A stretch of 64,000 nt of DNA from NCBI GenBank assembly GCA_963674475.2, contig CAXXFQ010000017.1, forward strand, positions 434,001 to 498,000, in the 5' to 3' direction. Both the position numbers and the translations under genes were made by a program. Positions within the stretch are counted from its first letter, which is position 1. Every line of letters begins with the position of its first letter. This document shows positions 1 to 8,942 of the stretch, piece by piece. This DNA comes from CAXXFQ01 sp963674475. GTDB taxonomy: Bacteria > Planctomycetota > Planctomycetia > Pirellulales > Thermoguttaceae. The notes beneath the pieces are model-generated. The model saw nothing but the letters and a program-made list of their open reading frames with translations. It was not told the origin of the DNA and did no database searches.

Positions 1-424
1 TTAGATCGAGGTCGAAATCGAGCGATTCTTCCTCCTCGGCCGGGGTTTCCGCCGGGGCTTCCGCAGCTTGTGGTTCAGAGGTTTCTTCGGTCGTCGCCGT
101 GGTCTCCGATTCGGTAAGTCCAAATTCAGATTCCGGCGAATCTACCGGTTCTTCAGGAGCTTGCGATTCGGTTGGAGGTAGTTCCGTGGGTACCTCGGCT
201 GGGGCCGGTGGCAGTGGGGCGGCGGTCGGTTCTTCGGCCGGTTGGTTTAGGACCGGTTCTTCCGGAGCGGGCGATTCGGCAGGCAACGGCGCTTCTTCAG
301 GAGCCGAGGCAGGTTGGATTCGTAAAATTTTCGTGCACTTCGGGCACTTAATCTTCTTTCCGGCGAATTTTTCCGCAGCGCGCAGAGCGACACCACACTT
401 GGGACACTTTACCAGAATTGCCAC
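1..424 (-). CDS. Zinc-ribbon protein with acidic Pro/Glu-rich tail (partial)
   Basis: The reading frame stays open to base 1, so the 3' end lies outside the window; the TTA at bases 1-3 is not in this frame. I place the start at a GTG (bases 422-424) because GGAGGA sits nine bases upstream; no ATG fits. The N-terminus is a zinc ribbon with two Cys-x2-Cys pairs (KCPKCG at residues 6-11 and KCPKC near 26-30), of the MJ0042/planctomycete zinc-ribbon type. About 100 residues of low-complexity Pro, Ala and Glu follow, with EEP repeats, and the visible part ends in an acidic DFDLDL stretch. In this phylum such ribbons often head longer proteins with a membrane segment, which cannot be tested here. 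The ribbon assignment is solid; the function is unknown. Confidence 0.75.
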   Translation of the reverse strand, partial: MAILVKCPKCGVALRAAEKFAGKKIKCPKCTKILRIQPASAPEEAPLPAESPAPEEPVLNQPAEEPTAAPLPPAPAEVPTELPPTESQAPEEPVDSPESEFGLTESETTATTEETSEPQAAEAPAETPAEEEESLDFDLDL

Positions 425-1040
425 CGATTTGATCCTCCTACACAGCGGGTACATCAACGAGGAAGCGACCACGCGGGGGTTGACCCGGTCCTGTCTCGAT
501 TTAAGTATAACCTATATAAGGACTTACAGAGGAAAGTCAAACCCGTTTGGCGACGGTACTGAAACCGCCTAATACCGGCCGATTTTACTCTACGCAAATC
601 GGGGGGTAAAATGTCGACTGGGGCCTTTTCCTAAATCCTTCGAGGACTAGAAGTTGCGGCCTTAGATATTTCGACGCAAGTCGTTAAATGGTTTTAACTT
701 AAAGTAATGCTTACCAGGCCGACGCGGAGCGAAAAAACCGGTTTTTCCTCAAGGATTTTTACGCTGATACCCTGTCGAAATGATCAAAAAAGCCATGGTC
801 CCTGCCGCGGTTCCCTACGGCAAGATTATCGATTTCTACACTTGGTAAGCGGGTGCCTCTGTTCCTTACGAAGGGGAGAAGGGACGAAAAATATAGCCGG
901 TTCGTCCACTTCAAAACGTTTATTATCCCCTGGTTCGAGCGATAAGTCAAAGATTTTTCGCTCTTTCTCTGAAGCCTGGTGTCTCGGTTTTCCCAGCGGT
1001 GGGACATTTATTCAGAAAGGTGGCCAATCGGGGGTCTCGG
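425..1040. other. Intergenic stretch, nothing firm
   Basis: This gap lies between the leftward zinc-ribbon gene and the stop of metXW. I see no convincing gene. An inverted repeat with 7-bp arms (CCGATTT at 579-585, AAATCGG at 596-602) is the only clear structure. The promoter of the zinc-ribbon gene must lie here, but I cannot point to it. Confidence 0.5.
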
Positions 1041-2864
1041 CTACTTACTGAGAGTCAAAATGGCCAAGTTGGCATCTCGGTTGGGCGATTCTTCGACTCG
1101 GCGCCCCTTGCGCGTGTCGAGCCAGATCCGGTCGTGGATCTGAATTTCTTTTTCGTCACAGAACGAAACGAAGTCGGAAATCGACAGAAATCGGACGTTG
1201 GGCGTGTTGTACCAGTGGAAGCCATCGGCCGCGTCGATCCGAGGGGCCCGGCCTTGTTCGGCCAGTTCGCGGCGGTACTCGTGGTAGCCGAAGTTCGGAA
1301 AACTGACGATCCCACGCTTGCCCACACGGAGCATTTCCAGTAAAACCCGCTCGACATCCATGACGGTCTGTAACGTCTGTGAAAGGACCACACAGTCGAA
1401 TTGTCGATCGTTAAACGAGGCGAGACCCTGGTTGAGGTCGTATTGGACGACGTCGAAACCGCGTCGGATGCTTGCCAGGACCGCCTGTTCATCCCATTCG
1501 ACTCCCATGATCTTCGAATGGCCCCGCAGGCGAAGCCGTTCGAGCAGCCCGCCGGTGTCGCATCCGAGGTCCAAGACGCTCGCTCCGTCGGGAATCAGCT
1601 CGACCAGCGAGTCGTAGTCGATTCGGTGGTGGTTGTGAAAAATGTTGGTCGGATCGAAGACCGGTTCGGCCTCCACGTTCGAAGTGGATGTCTCGTCTTC
1701 GGTCGATTCCAAGTTGGCCAAAAACCCTTGAATCATTCCGCCATAGGTGGGCAATTCGTGGGATAAGAGAAACGCGTCGTGTCCACAATTGCTCTGGATG
1801 TTGCAGTAGCTGACCGGTTTTTCCTTCGCCACCAGGGCGTTGACCAGTTCCTTTGACTGGAACGGCGGGAACAGCCAGTCGCTCGAATAGCTGACTAATA
1901 GCCAACGGCACTTGCTCTTTTCCATCGACGCGGTCAGTTGTTCGGGCGTTTTGCCCAGTTCGAAAAGGTCGATCGCCATCGTCAGGGTGAGGTAACTGTT
2001 GGCGTCGAATCGTTGGCCAAACCGGTCTGCCTGATAGGCCAAGTAGGAGCCGACCGAAAATTTGGTTTCGAAATCGGAGATGATGTCTCGGGCCTGATGA
2101 CGATCGGCGTCGAACTTTTCCATCATCGCTTGCAGCGAAAGATAGGTGATATGTCCGAGCATCCGAGCGATGGCCAGTCCGGCCAGCGGCTTTTTTTCCT
2201 CGTCGTAATACTGGCCTTGATGAAAATCCGGGTCGCGAACGATCGCGTTGCGGCCGACGACGTCGAACGCCAGCGCCTGACTGGTGACGTGGGCCGAGGT
2301 GGCCATGGCGACCGCCCCTTGCAGGTGATCGGGATAGTCGACGCCCCATTGGAGCGTCATGTTCCCGCCCATCGAACCGCCGACGACGGCCAACAGTTTT
2401 TTGATCCCCAAATGGTCGATCAGTTTTTTTTGCGCGGCGACCATGTCGCGAATCGTGATCGTCGGAAAATCGGCCCCGTAAGGTTGGCCTGTTTCCGGAT
2501 TGATCGAGTTGGGCCCGGTGGTCCCGCGGCAGCCGCCCAAAACGTTCGGGCAGATGACGAAGAAACGGTCGGTGTCGATCGATTTTCCCGGTCCGACCAT
2601 GATGTCCCACCAGCCGGCGACGTCGTTTTCGTCGTGCCGAGCCACGTGGGAGTCGCCCGTTAACGCATGGCAGATCAGGACGGCGTTGTTTTTGTTGCGG
2701 TTGAGCGTCCCGTAGGTCTCGTAGACGATCGACATTTCGGCCAATTGCGCACCTTGTTCCAGATGGAACACCTCGTTGAAGGTGGCCTTTTGAGCGTATT
2801 TCAACTCATCGGCGTTACGATTGCTGTCGCTGCTGTCGAACAGGTTTTTGGGGGACGAATTCAT
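1041..2864 (-). CDS. metXW: Homoserine O-acetyltransferase fused to MetW
   Basis: One 607-residue frame joins two methionine-biosynthesis proteins. Residues 1-385 are an alpha/beta hydrolase of the MetX family, which transfers an acyl group from acyl-CoA to homoserine: nucleophile Ser164 in GGSMGG, Asp329 in SSDWLFPP, and the His362-Asp363 pair in CGHDAF. A 20-30 residue linker rich in Glu, Ser and Thr follows. Residues 412-606 are MetW, a class I methyltransferase-like fold with the SAM-site motif VLDLGCDTGG near 430-439 and the MetW motif SFPNFGYHEYR. MetX and MetW are usually separate neighbouring genes; MetW is thought to support MetX. The start ATG has GGAG about 13 bases upstream. I see no SAM riboswitch in the leader. 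Whether the enzyme prefers acetyl-CoA or succinyl-CoA cannot be read from the sequence. Confidence 0.95.
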   Translation of the reverse strand: MNSSPKNLFDSSDSNRNADELKYAQKATFNEVFHLEQGAQLAEMSIVYETYGTLNRNKNNAVLICHALTGDSHVARHDENDVAGWWDIMVGPGKSIDTDRFFVICPNVLGGCRGTTGPNSINPETGQPYGADFPTITIRDMVAAQKKLIDHLGIKKLLAVVGGSMGGNMTLQWGVDYPDHLQGAVAMATSAHVTSQALAFDVVGRNAIVRDPDFHQGQYYDEEKKPLAGLAIARMLGHITYLSLQAMMEKFDADRHQARDIISDFETKFSVGSYLAYQADRFGQRFDANSYLTLTMAIDLFELGKTPEQLTASMEKSKCRWLLVSYSSDWLFPPFQSKELVNALVAKEKPVSYCNIQSNCGHDAFLLSHELPTYGGMIQGFLANLESTEDETSTSNVEAEPVFDPTNIFHNHHRIDYDSLVELIPDGASVLDLGCDTGGLLERLRLRGHSKIMGVEWDEQAVLASIRRGFDVVQYDLNQGLASFNDRQFDCVVLSQTLQTVMDVERVLLEMLRVGKRGIVSFPNFGYHEYRRELAEQGRAPRIDAADGFHWYNTPNVRFLSISDFVSFCDEKEIQIHDRIWLDTRKGRRVEESPNRDANLAILTLSK

Positions 2865-3573
2865 GGTCTATTTTGACTCCGCTTTCGAGGCGGTCTTTTG
2901 TTTTTCTTGGATGAGCGCCAAGTTTGGAATCTTTCCAAAACTAAAAAGGGGGAGAAGCCGCACGGCGGAAGAAGTAGCGTTATAAAGCGTTTTCAACGAA
3001 CTTTTAGCTGGTTTTTTGTAACTCGGCAGAGGCCGGAAACGCATGAGAGCGGTTTTCATTTAACGGTAGCGTCTTACCGGCGTGGGAGAGTTCCCATGGT
3101 GGTTGTTGGTTCAGCGGTGGAAGCGAGTTTTAAATTTTTCACTTTCCTTTTAGCTGCAAGGAAACCGCAATACTTAAGTGAAATACGCCGTAAACCATTA
3201 TAGCAAAAAAACGGGAAGTCACCATGGGACCACTTTTCCCGGTCGTTGAAACGATATGCTAAACGAAAAAGTCCGTCAAAGGAATTCTTCTTTGCAGATG
3301 GTTGATTTTGAAGAGAAAAGCCAAGGGGCCTTCGAGGCGATTCTTGGAATAGGGCTTTACAAAAGGGAAGCCGGAGCCAGATTCTACCCTAAAAAAACAC
3401 CGAGCCGCTTTTAGGGCGATTCAGTGTTGCCATTTAAGCAAACCCGGTCATTTGGCGGGAAAGGCCAATTCAAGGCGCAATCCACGAAGGCTCTTTCCCG
3501 TGATTCTCGCTAAAGAGCAAACCACCATCGAAAGATCTTTGGGGCAAACAGGTTCCAAGACGGAAAGCTTGTT

Positions 3574-3637
3574 GTCCCGGCCTCTTTAATAACTGCTAAG
3601 AAAGGGTTTCTTTCTTCTCAGCAAGAGAGCCGGGGAC
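3574..3637. ncRNA. Candidate structured RNA: long imperfect stem-loop
   Basis: The arms pair in four blocks: GTCCCGGC (3574-3581) with GCCGGGGAC (3629-3637, one extra G), CTCT (3582-3585) with AGAG (3624-3627), TGCT (3594-3597) with AGCA (3620-3623), and AAGAAAG (3598-3604) with CTTTCTT (3610-3616) around a GGTTT loop. That is about 23 pairs with internal bulges, well beyond a typical terminator, and there is no T-run beside it. Strand and function are unknown; it could also be a DNA cruciform or a degraded repeat. Confidence 0.35.
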
Positions 3638-3759
3638 TGCGCCTACCGAGGGAGCTGCGCCGTGCCGGATGCCTTTGGACGATCGAACGGTTTTCGACCG
3701 CCACAAAGCAACGCTTATGGCGTATTCCACTTAAGTGCAGCGACTTCCTGACCACATGG

Positions 3760-3790
3760 AAAAAAAGGGGGAAATTGATAACCCCTTTTA
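3760..3790 (-). terminator. Rho-independent terminator of rpsT
   Basis: Read leftward, AAAAGGGG pairs with CCCCTTTT around an 11-base loop and runs into seven Ts. It lies about 80 bases past the rpsT stop codon. Confidence 0.7.
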
Positions 3791-3870
3791 TTTCTTGAAG
3801 TACTGCAATCCGGGGGAACTCTCCTCACGCCGGGGTGACGCTACCCTTGAATGAAAACCGTTCGAGTCGA

Positions 3871-4143
3871 CTAACCGGCCTGCTTCGCCGTCTTGATGTG
3901 GGCGGAAAGTCGGGACTTCATTCGGGCGGCCGTGTTGCGATGAATGATGTTTTTCGCACCGGCTCGGTCGATTTTTTTTGAGGCCACTCGGAATTCAGCT
4001 TCCGCCTTTTCGAAATCGCCGGCATCGACCGCTTCGCGCACTTTGCGAACCTGGGTTCGCATGGCTCGCTTTATGGTCAGATTTCTCGCACGTAGGACTT
4101 CGTTCTGGCGAAGTCGTTTTTTGGCACTTTTGGTAGTCGGCAT
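3871..4143 (-). CDS. rpsT: 30S ribosomal protein S20
   Basis: A 90-residue basic protein that binds 16S rRNA early in 30S assembly. It shows the S20 pattern throughout: MPTTKSAKKRLRQNE at the start, a long helical middle, and HRNTAARMKSRL near residues 68-79. Length is normal for the family. It is read leftward behind the TPR gene at 4336-5736 with a 192-base gap, so it probably has its own promoter, and a clear terminator follows. This is one of the safest calls in the window. Confidence 0.97.
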   Translation of the reverse strand: MPTTKSAKKRLRQNEVLRARNLTIKRAMRTQVRKVREAVDAGDFEKAEAEFRVASKKIDRAGAKNIIHRNTAARMKSRLSAHIKTAKQAG

Positions 4144-4335
4144 GGTAGCGTGAAAAAACTCCGTTTTAGGTGGATTCGTTTTGGCCGCCTCCGCGAGTCG
4201 AACCAGCGGCTTTTACGGCAAGGAAAACGATTATGCTGCTCAACCGTTTCAATAAACCTATATCAAGAAACAGCCTTGCTCCTCTTCAGTAAAAAAGGAT
4301 TTTGTTGGTTGGGAAAAACCCATCCCAAAGTAGAA

Positions 4336-5736
4336 TCACTTATTTTTGCGAACTTTGGCGATCTTGTCAAGAAGGGCTGAGACGTCTTGATAACTAAAAT
4401 CAATTCCGGCCAAGGCAGTTAGGTGATTTTCGGCTTTGTCCAGCTCTTTCATCCCCAAGGCGAGCCGTCCGGCGGCATAAAGGGCCGTTTTTTGGAGTTC
4501 TTCGTCGCTTTCCGAGATTTTGGCCAGCGCTTGTTCATAATGGGAAGCAGCCAGACGGTATTGCTTGATTTTCTGGAAAGACTGACCGAGAAGCAGGAGG
4601 CACTCCCCCGCATGGGTGGATTCGTTCTTTGCCAGCTGCAGCTCCTTGATCGCCTCGTTATGTTTTCCGGCAACATAGTAGGCCCGACCGAGTTGGAAAC
4701 GATAAACCAGGTTGTTCGGGTATCGGTTGCAGCGGAATTCGGCCGCTTCGAGCGATTTGAGATCGTACCGCTTACGGGCCTTTTTCCACTGAAGTTTTGC
4801 CTCTTCCGAGGGGGATTTTCGGTAGGCCGCTTCCTTTTCACGGATATCAAAACGGAGCCGACGCAGCTGGGCGTCGAAGATCCGTTCCTGGATCTCGGGC
4901 GTTTCCCCGCAGGCCTTATAGGCCCGTTTTAGGATTTCTTCGGCCTTTTTATACTCCTCGTTGCGGAAACAGCCTTCGGCCATTTCGTAATACAGTTCCG
5001 TGTTAGAGGGGTCTTTTTCGATTTTCCGCTCGATCTGTTGCTCTTGGGTCAGTTCGGCCCGCGCGGATTGGGGGCCCTGATCGCCGACGGCCACTTGGCG
5101 GGACGATTCGGCCCCTTCGTATCCGCCGTGATCGATCGTTTTTTCGACTGCCAGATCGGCGATTTCCTGACTGGCCTCATCGTCGTCCGGATTGGCTTGC
5201 AAGACGCGGTGCCAGCAGGCGATCGCCTGGTCGAACTGCTTTCTCGTTCGAAGCGCCTTGGCGCAGGCCCGGTTGACGTCGGGGTCTTGGGGGGTTGCGT
5301 CAAGAGCCAAGCGAAGGAAAACCAGTGGCACTTCGTCAAGGCCAAGATCCTCGCCCGAGGCCGACATCGCCATCAGCGTGGTGTTGTCCCACGGGTTGAG
5401 CTTCAAGACCTCCAGCCCATGCTTGAAAACCGCTTTGTGGTCTTTTTGCATTTGGGCTTTTTTGATCGAGGCCCATTCCCTTTTCGAACGAAACGAGGCC
5501 AGCTTCGCCCCTTTTTTGTTGTTGTTATATTTTTTGCGCAAGTTGCCGAAAAAGCTTTGCCAGTAAACGATATTGTTCAAGTCGCCCAAAACGCACTGGG
5601 TGAAAAGCTCGGTTGCATAATCGTAGTTGTCTTGCGCGGCCTGCTTTCCGGCATGCACGAAACACTGCTGGAGCCGTTTTCGCGTGGAAGCCGATAGCAT
5701 CTGACCCCCGTTGCCCTGGGACGCGTCGCTTGCCAT
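4336..5736 (-). CDS. TPR-repeat protein of unknown role
   Basis: A 466-residue helical protein without signal peptide or membrane segment, so probably cytoplasmic. TPR-like helix pairs occur near residues 105-190 (for example QFDQAIACWHRVLQANPDDD) and 240-450 (YKKAEEILKRAYKACG, NEAIKELQLAKNE, QYRLAASHYEQALAK). A Lys/Asn-rich segment near 65-95 and a charged linker near 200-235 separate the blocks. TPRs mediate protein contacts and no catalytic domain is visible. The start ATG has AGGA ten bases upstream. Position upstream of rpsT on the same strand may or may not be meaningful. Confidence 0.8.
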   Translation of the reverse strand: MASDASQGNGGQMLSASTRKRLQQCFVHAGKQAAQDNYDYATELFTQCVLGDLNNIVYWQSFFGNLRKKYNNNKKGAKLASFRSKREWASIKKAQMQKDHKAVFKHGLEVLKLNPWDNTTLMAMSASGEDLGLDEVPLVFLRLALDATPQDPDVNRACAKALRTRKQFDQAIACWHRVLQANPDDDEASQEIADLAVEKTIDHGGYEGAESSRQVAVGDQGPQSARAELTQEQQIERKIEKDPSNTELYYEMAEGCFRNEEYKKAEEILKRAYKACGETPEIQERIFDAQLRRLRFDIREKEAAYRKSPSEEAKLQWKKARKRYDLKSLEAAEFRCNRYPNNLVYRFQLGRAYYVAGKHNEAIKELQLAKNESTHAGECLLLLGQSFQKIKQYRLAASHYEQALAKISESDEELQKTALYAAGRLALGMKELDKAENHLTALAGIDFSYQDVSALLDKIAKVRKNK

Positions 5737-6248
5737 GAGGCTCGATTCCTATCAAAATGACGTTATTTATTTGATCTACTCGGAGTAGATTTGGCCCTTT
5801 CCCCCGCCGTGGTGGTGAACTGGCCCGGTTTTCCTTGTTCTCTGTCTCCGACGATTTTTGTCGGGTCAATAGAGTATGATGGGGAGTAAGGGTACCCTGA
5901 GGATACTATTTTATTCCCCTTCGGGTAAAATGTGAAGCCAAAGCGTTTATTAAAAGGCTACCTCTGAAAGCGAGGTAGCTCACGAGAATAAAAAAGTGAA
6001 AACCCTTGTTTTCTTGGGTAAAAGGCCACTTTTCATCCTTTTGCGGAGTCAACTTTCGGTTTGCAGAGTTGCCTAAAAAGAGTTTTTTCTCGAGCGATGC
6101 CTTGGCCGCGTTTCATTCACGGAAGTAGATTGACCCCCATTCGGGGTATTGGAAGGGGCGGATTGTTTTTGGGGAAGAGCAAAAGAGACGGCCTCTCTCG
6201 GGGGGTCTTTTGTTTTTCCTTATGACAAAGGGAAAAAGGATGTACGGT
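5737..6248. other. Divergent intergenic region, TPR gene / hemD
   Basis: This region separates two divergent genes and should hold both promoters. A perfect 8-bp hairpin, GCTACCTC (5957-5964) with GAGGTAGC (5972-5979) around TGAAAGC, lies in its middle; it has no T-run, so it is more like an operator or leader structure than a terminator. Nothing else stands out. Confidence 0.5.
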
Positions 6249-7019
6249 ATGTCGTTAAGTGGAAAAACCATTTTGGTGACCCGACCACGCCATCAGGCGG
6301 GTGAATTGGTCGAGAGATTCGAACGTCTCGGCGCCAAGGTGTTGGTCCAACCGGCGATTCGGATTGAACCCCCTGATAGTTGGGTCGACGTCGACGCGGC
6401 CCTCCAAAATCTCGACCGTTACGACTGGATCGTCTTTTCCAGCACCAATGGGGTCGACTTCTTTTGTCGCCGTTTTCGAGCTCTTTTCGGAAAAGATCCC
6501 GATTTTTCTGGTCTGAAGGTGGCGGCGATCGGTTCCGGGACCGCCGACGAGTTGGAAAGTCGTCAGATCCGGGTCGAGCTGGTACCCGAGCAGTTTCGGG
6601 CCGAATCGTTGGCCGATGCGCTGGTCGAGCGGGCTGCTGGAAAACGGTTTCTCTTGCCGCGTGCCAGTCGGGGCAGACGGATTTTGTCTGACCGGTTGCT
6701 GGAAAACGTTGCGGAGGTTGACGAGGTGGTCGTCTATCTCAGTCGGGACATTTCAGTGGACGATCCGGGCGTGCGCGAGGTGGCCGAGCAGCTTGAAGCG
6801 GGTGCGATCGACTGGGTCACCGTCACCAGTTCGGCGATTGGCCGTTCATTGGACCGTCTCTTCGGAGAGCATCTCGAGCGGGCCAAGTTGGCGACGATCA
6901 GTCCGATCACCTCGGCGGCAATGCGGGAATTGGGCCATGAGCCTTCGGCTGAAGCGGTTGCTTACACGATGGTCGGTCTGGTCGAAGCGATCGTGGAAAA
7001 CGAGAAAAAAGAAAAATAG
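6249..7019 (+). CDS. hemD: Uroporphyrinogen-III synthase
   Basis: HemD closes hydroxymethylbilane into uroporphyrinogen III, the branch point for haem, sirohaem and cobalamin. The 256-residue protein has the two-domain HemD layout: ILVTRPRHQAGEL at the N-terminus, DWIVFSSTNGVDFF near residues 56-69, KVAAIGSGTADEL near 88-100, and DWVTVTSSAIGRSL in the second half. I chose the ATG at 6249 because AAGGA lies eight bases upstream; in-frame ATGs at 6210 and 6240 lack such a site and would add residues unlike the family. No other haem gene is beside it, and the gene stands alone. Confidence 0.92.
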   Translation: MSLSGKTILVTRPRHQAGELVERFERLGAKVLVQPAIRIEPPDSWVDVDAALQNLDRYDWIVFSSTNGVDFFCRRFRALFGKDPDFSGLKVAAIGSGTADELESRQIRVELVPEQFRAESLADALVERAAGKRFLLPRASRGRRILSDRLLENVAEVDEVVVYLSRDISVDDPGVREVAEQLEAGAIDWVTVTSSAIGRSLDRLFGEHLERAKLATISPITSAAMRELGHEPSAEAVAYTMVGLVEAIVENEKKEK

Positions 7020-7639
7020 CCCGGTCTTCCTATTTCCCTTATCTTATGGCGGTCATGGTAACGCCAGGGTCAGGTTGCCAGTTTTTGTCGTTATGAAAAA
7101 ATGGGTTAAATGCACCAGGTGGGGATTTTGAGGTCAGTTTGACGTGTGAAAATTTGGCGTTTGTGCCGGGGGGGTGCAAAATCCGATGGAGAGAAAAGAG
7201 TGTTCGAAAGACGAAAAGTGCGATGGTCATTCGGAAAGGGAAGGTTAGTCGTTTTTGAGCGATCGTCTTTCCGATAACGTTTGCTCAAAGGTCTTTCGGT
7301 CACTTTTGTTCCTGCAGCTTGTTGAAAAAAGGCCGGATGGACTTTTTCAGCGGGCAGCCAGGTTGCGACGAAGTTTGGGTGACAAGGTGAGGTCATCGCC
7401 GAGAGTCATCCCTTTTTCGCCGCGACTGCTGGACCTGTATTTTTCGGGATTTCATCAAGGACCAGGGCATTTTCAGAAGCCGGTAGCGTTTCCACGGCCC
7501 GGGTAGAAATGACGAAAGGGCAATTCCCCGAATACCTTGAGGGGGGGGGTCATTTCTTCTTGACGCAGTACGAAAGCCGCTACACCTTCGTTGAAAGTGT
7601 TCTAAAACGGTTACCGAGCCCATCAGAGGAAATCGACCC
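7020..7639. other. Intergenic stretch, nothing recognised
   Basis: About 620 bases between hemD and the glycosyltransferase-like gene. Open frames here are short and have no recognisable content. A run of nine Gs near 7541-7549 is the only oddity. I see no hairpin strong enough to call a terminator. Confidence 0.5.
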
Positions 7640-8611
7640 GTGGCACGGCTCTCAATCGTCATTCCCTACGCGGGAAACGTCCAGAAGTTGGAAAACAGTC
7701 TCGTTTCGGTCTTGGAAAATCGGCCGGAAGACTGTGAGGTTCTCGTTGTTCTCAGCGACACGTACGAAGATCCGTACGATCTTGAGGACGAGGTGACCTT
7801 TGTCTATGCCCCCAAGGGGACCGACCCGGTCCGATGTCTGAATTTGGGGGTCGATGCCAGTTCGGCTCCCCTGCTTCATACTCTTTGGCCGGGGATGCAG
7901 GTCGAAGCTGGCTGGGCCGAGCAGGCGATTGGACATTTCGCCGATCCCGAGGTGATGGCGGTCGCGCCGCTTTTGCTTTCGTCGGGGCCTTCGGAAGCGA
8001 TTGTCGTCGCCGGGATCGAGTACGGAATGAGCGGGGCGGTTCGTTTTCGCTCTCGGGGTAGAGCTGTTGAGTCGGTGGGGGAAGAACCGTTTGACGTTCT
8101 TGGTCCGATTCCGCAAGCGGGTTTCTATCGTAAATCGATCGTCCAGGATCTGAAGCGTTTCGACACCCGTTTGAATCTGTTGACGGCCGGGGTTCATCTC
8201 GCGTTGGCGATCGAGTGGCTTGGCGGACGTGCGGTGGTGGAGCCGGAATGTCGGGTTTTGACCGAAGCCGGTTCGTTCGAGACGGCGGGGGTTTTTCGGA
8301 CGGCACGGGACGCCGAACGGCTGTTTTGGCGTTGGGCGCCTCGTTGCGGTTGGATGGCCGGTTCGGTAGGCCATTTGGGACAGGTCTTCTTGGACTGCTT
8401 CGGCCGTTTTCCACGACCGTCGATGGTGGCCGAAATCTTGGGCCGTCTTGTCGGCCTGACGTCGGTTGGGGCCCATCGCAAGCAGTTGCGTCAATTGGCT
8501 CGCATTGAAGCGAACCGTCGTGCCGCTGCGATAGACGCTCCCCACTTCCTCAAGGCGAAACGGGGCTTTTTCGAAAAAAAGGGTCCGGTCCCCTTGCGAC
8601 GCGCCGGGTAA
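7640..8611 (+). CDS. Family 2 glycosyltransferase-like protein
   Basis: The N-terminus ARLSIVIPYAGNVQKLENSL is the classic beta-strand and helix of GT-A family 2 enzymes, followed by a second strand (CEVLVVLSDTYED) and the loop VRCLNLGVDASSAPLLHTLWPG. In active GT2 enzymes this last loop usually carries the metal-binding DxD; here the position reads LWPGMQ, so the motif is missing. The rest of the 323 residues has no membrane segment and ends in a basic tail. The start is a GTG with AGAGGA nine bases upstream. It could be a degenerate transferase or one that does not need the usual metal site. Sugar donor and acceptor are unknown. Confidence 0.75.
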   Translation: MARLSIVIPYAGNVQKLENSLVSVLENRPEDCEVLVVLSDTYEDPYDLEDEVTFVYAPKGTDPVRCLNLGVDASSAPLLHTLWPGMQVEAGWAEQAIGHFADPEVMAVAPLLLSSGPSEAIVVAGIEYGMSGAVRFRSRGRAVESVGEEPFDVLGPIPQAGFYRKSIVQDLKRFDTRLNLLTAGVHLALAIEWLGGRAVVEPECRVLTEAGSFETAGVFRTARDAERLFWRWAPRCGWMAGSVGHLGQVFLDCFGRFPRPSMVAEILGRLVGLTSVGAHRKQLRQLARIEANRRAAAIDAPHFLKAKRGFFEKKGPVPLRRAG

Positions 8612-8942
8612 ATTCGTTGGAGGAGGTGTCTGCCTCCCCCCCCCTTTAGGTTGCCGTCGCATTCCCTTGCGGAAGCCTTGAAGTGATTTGGGGCAGGGTT
8701 TCTCGAATTCCTTGCTAACTTCTGCCATAGCGACGATTTTTGCCCCTTCATGTCCGGTGGTTTGCGCTTCTGTCGAAAAAATGATCTAGGATTGGGGGAG
8801 AAAGTTGCGCACAATGGGGTCGGGCTTTTTGGGTTTTTTTGAAAAAGACGAATAAATGGGCGGCCCCTTCCGCGACTCACTTTCCAGACTTAGTCACACC
8901 CCTTTGACGCCTGCCCCCTTTTGATCCGAGAGAAGCGAAACG
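8612..8942. other. Intergenic stretch, nothing recognised
   Basis: About 330 bases rich in C and T runs, with no gene or clear hairpin visible. The rhomboid gene's promoter and ribosome binding site (GAGAGAAGCGAAACG before the ATG) lie at its right end. Confidence 0.5.

Larger units (their letters stand above)
2865..3870. other. Long noncoding gap between rpsT and metXW
   Basis: About 1 kb without a convincing gene. It holds a terminator for rpsT near 3760-3790, a long imperfect stem-loop at 3574-3637, and the leader of metXW. No known RNA family (tmRNA, SRP RNA, RNase P, 6S, SAM riboswitch) could be recognised from its conserved core. Confidence 0.6.

Noticed and set aside
526..560. RNase P-like GAGGAAAGTC
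   Set aside because: Only the short 5' motif matches; the other conserved blocks of RNase P RNA do not follow.
2868..3059. 63-codon leader frame ending four bases before metXW
   Set aside because: It has no ribosome site and no recognisable content; no methionine-rich or stalling-type motif supports an attenuator peptide.
2865..3200. SAM riboswitch in the metXW leader
   Set aside because: None of the conserved cores of SAM-I or SAM-II types is visible on the leader strand.
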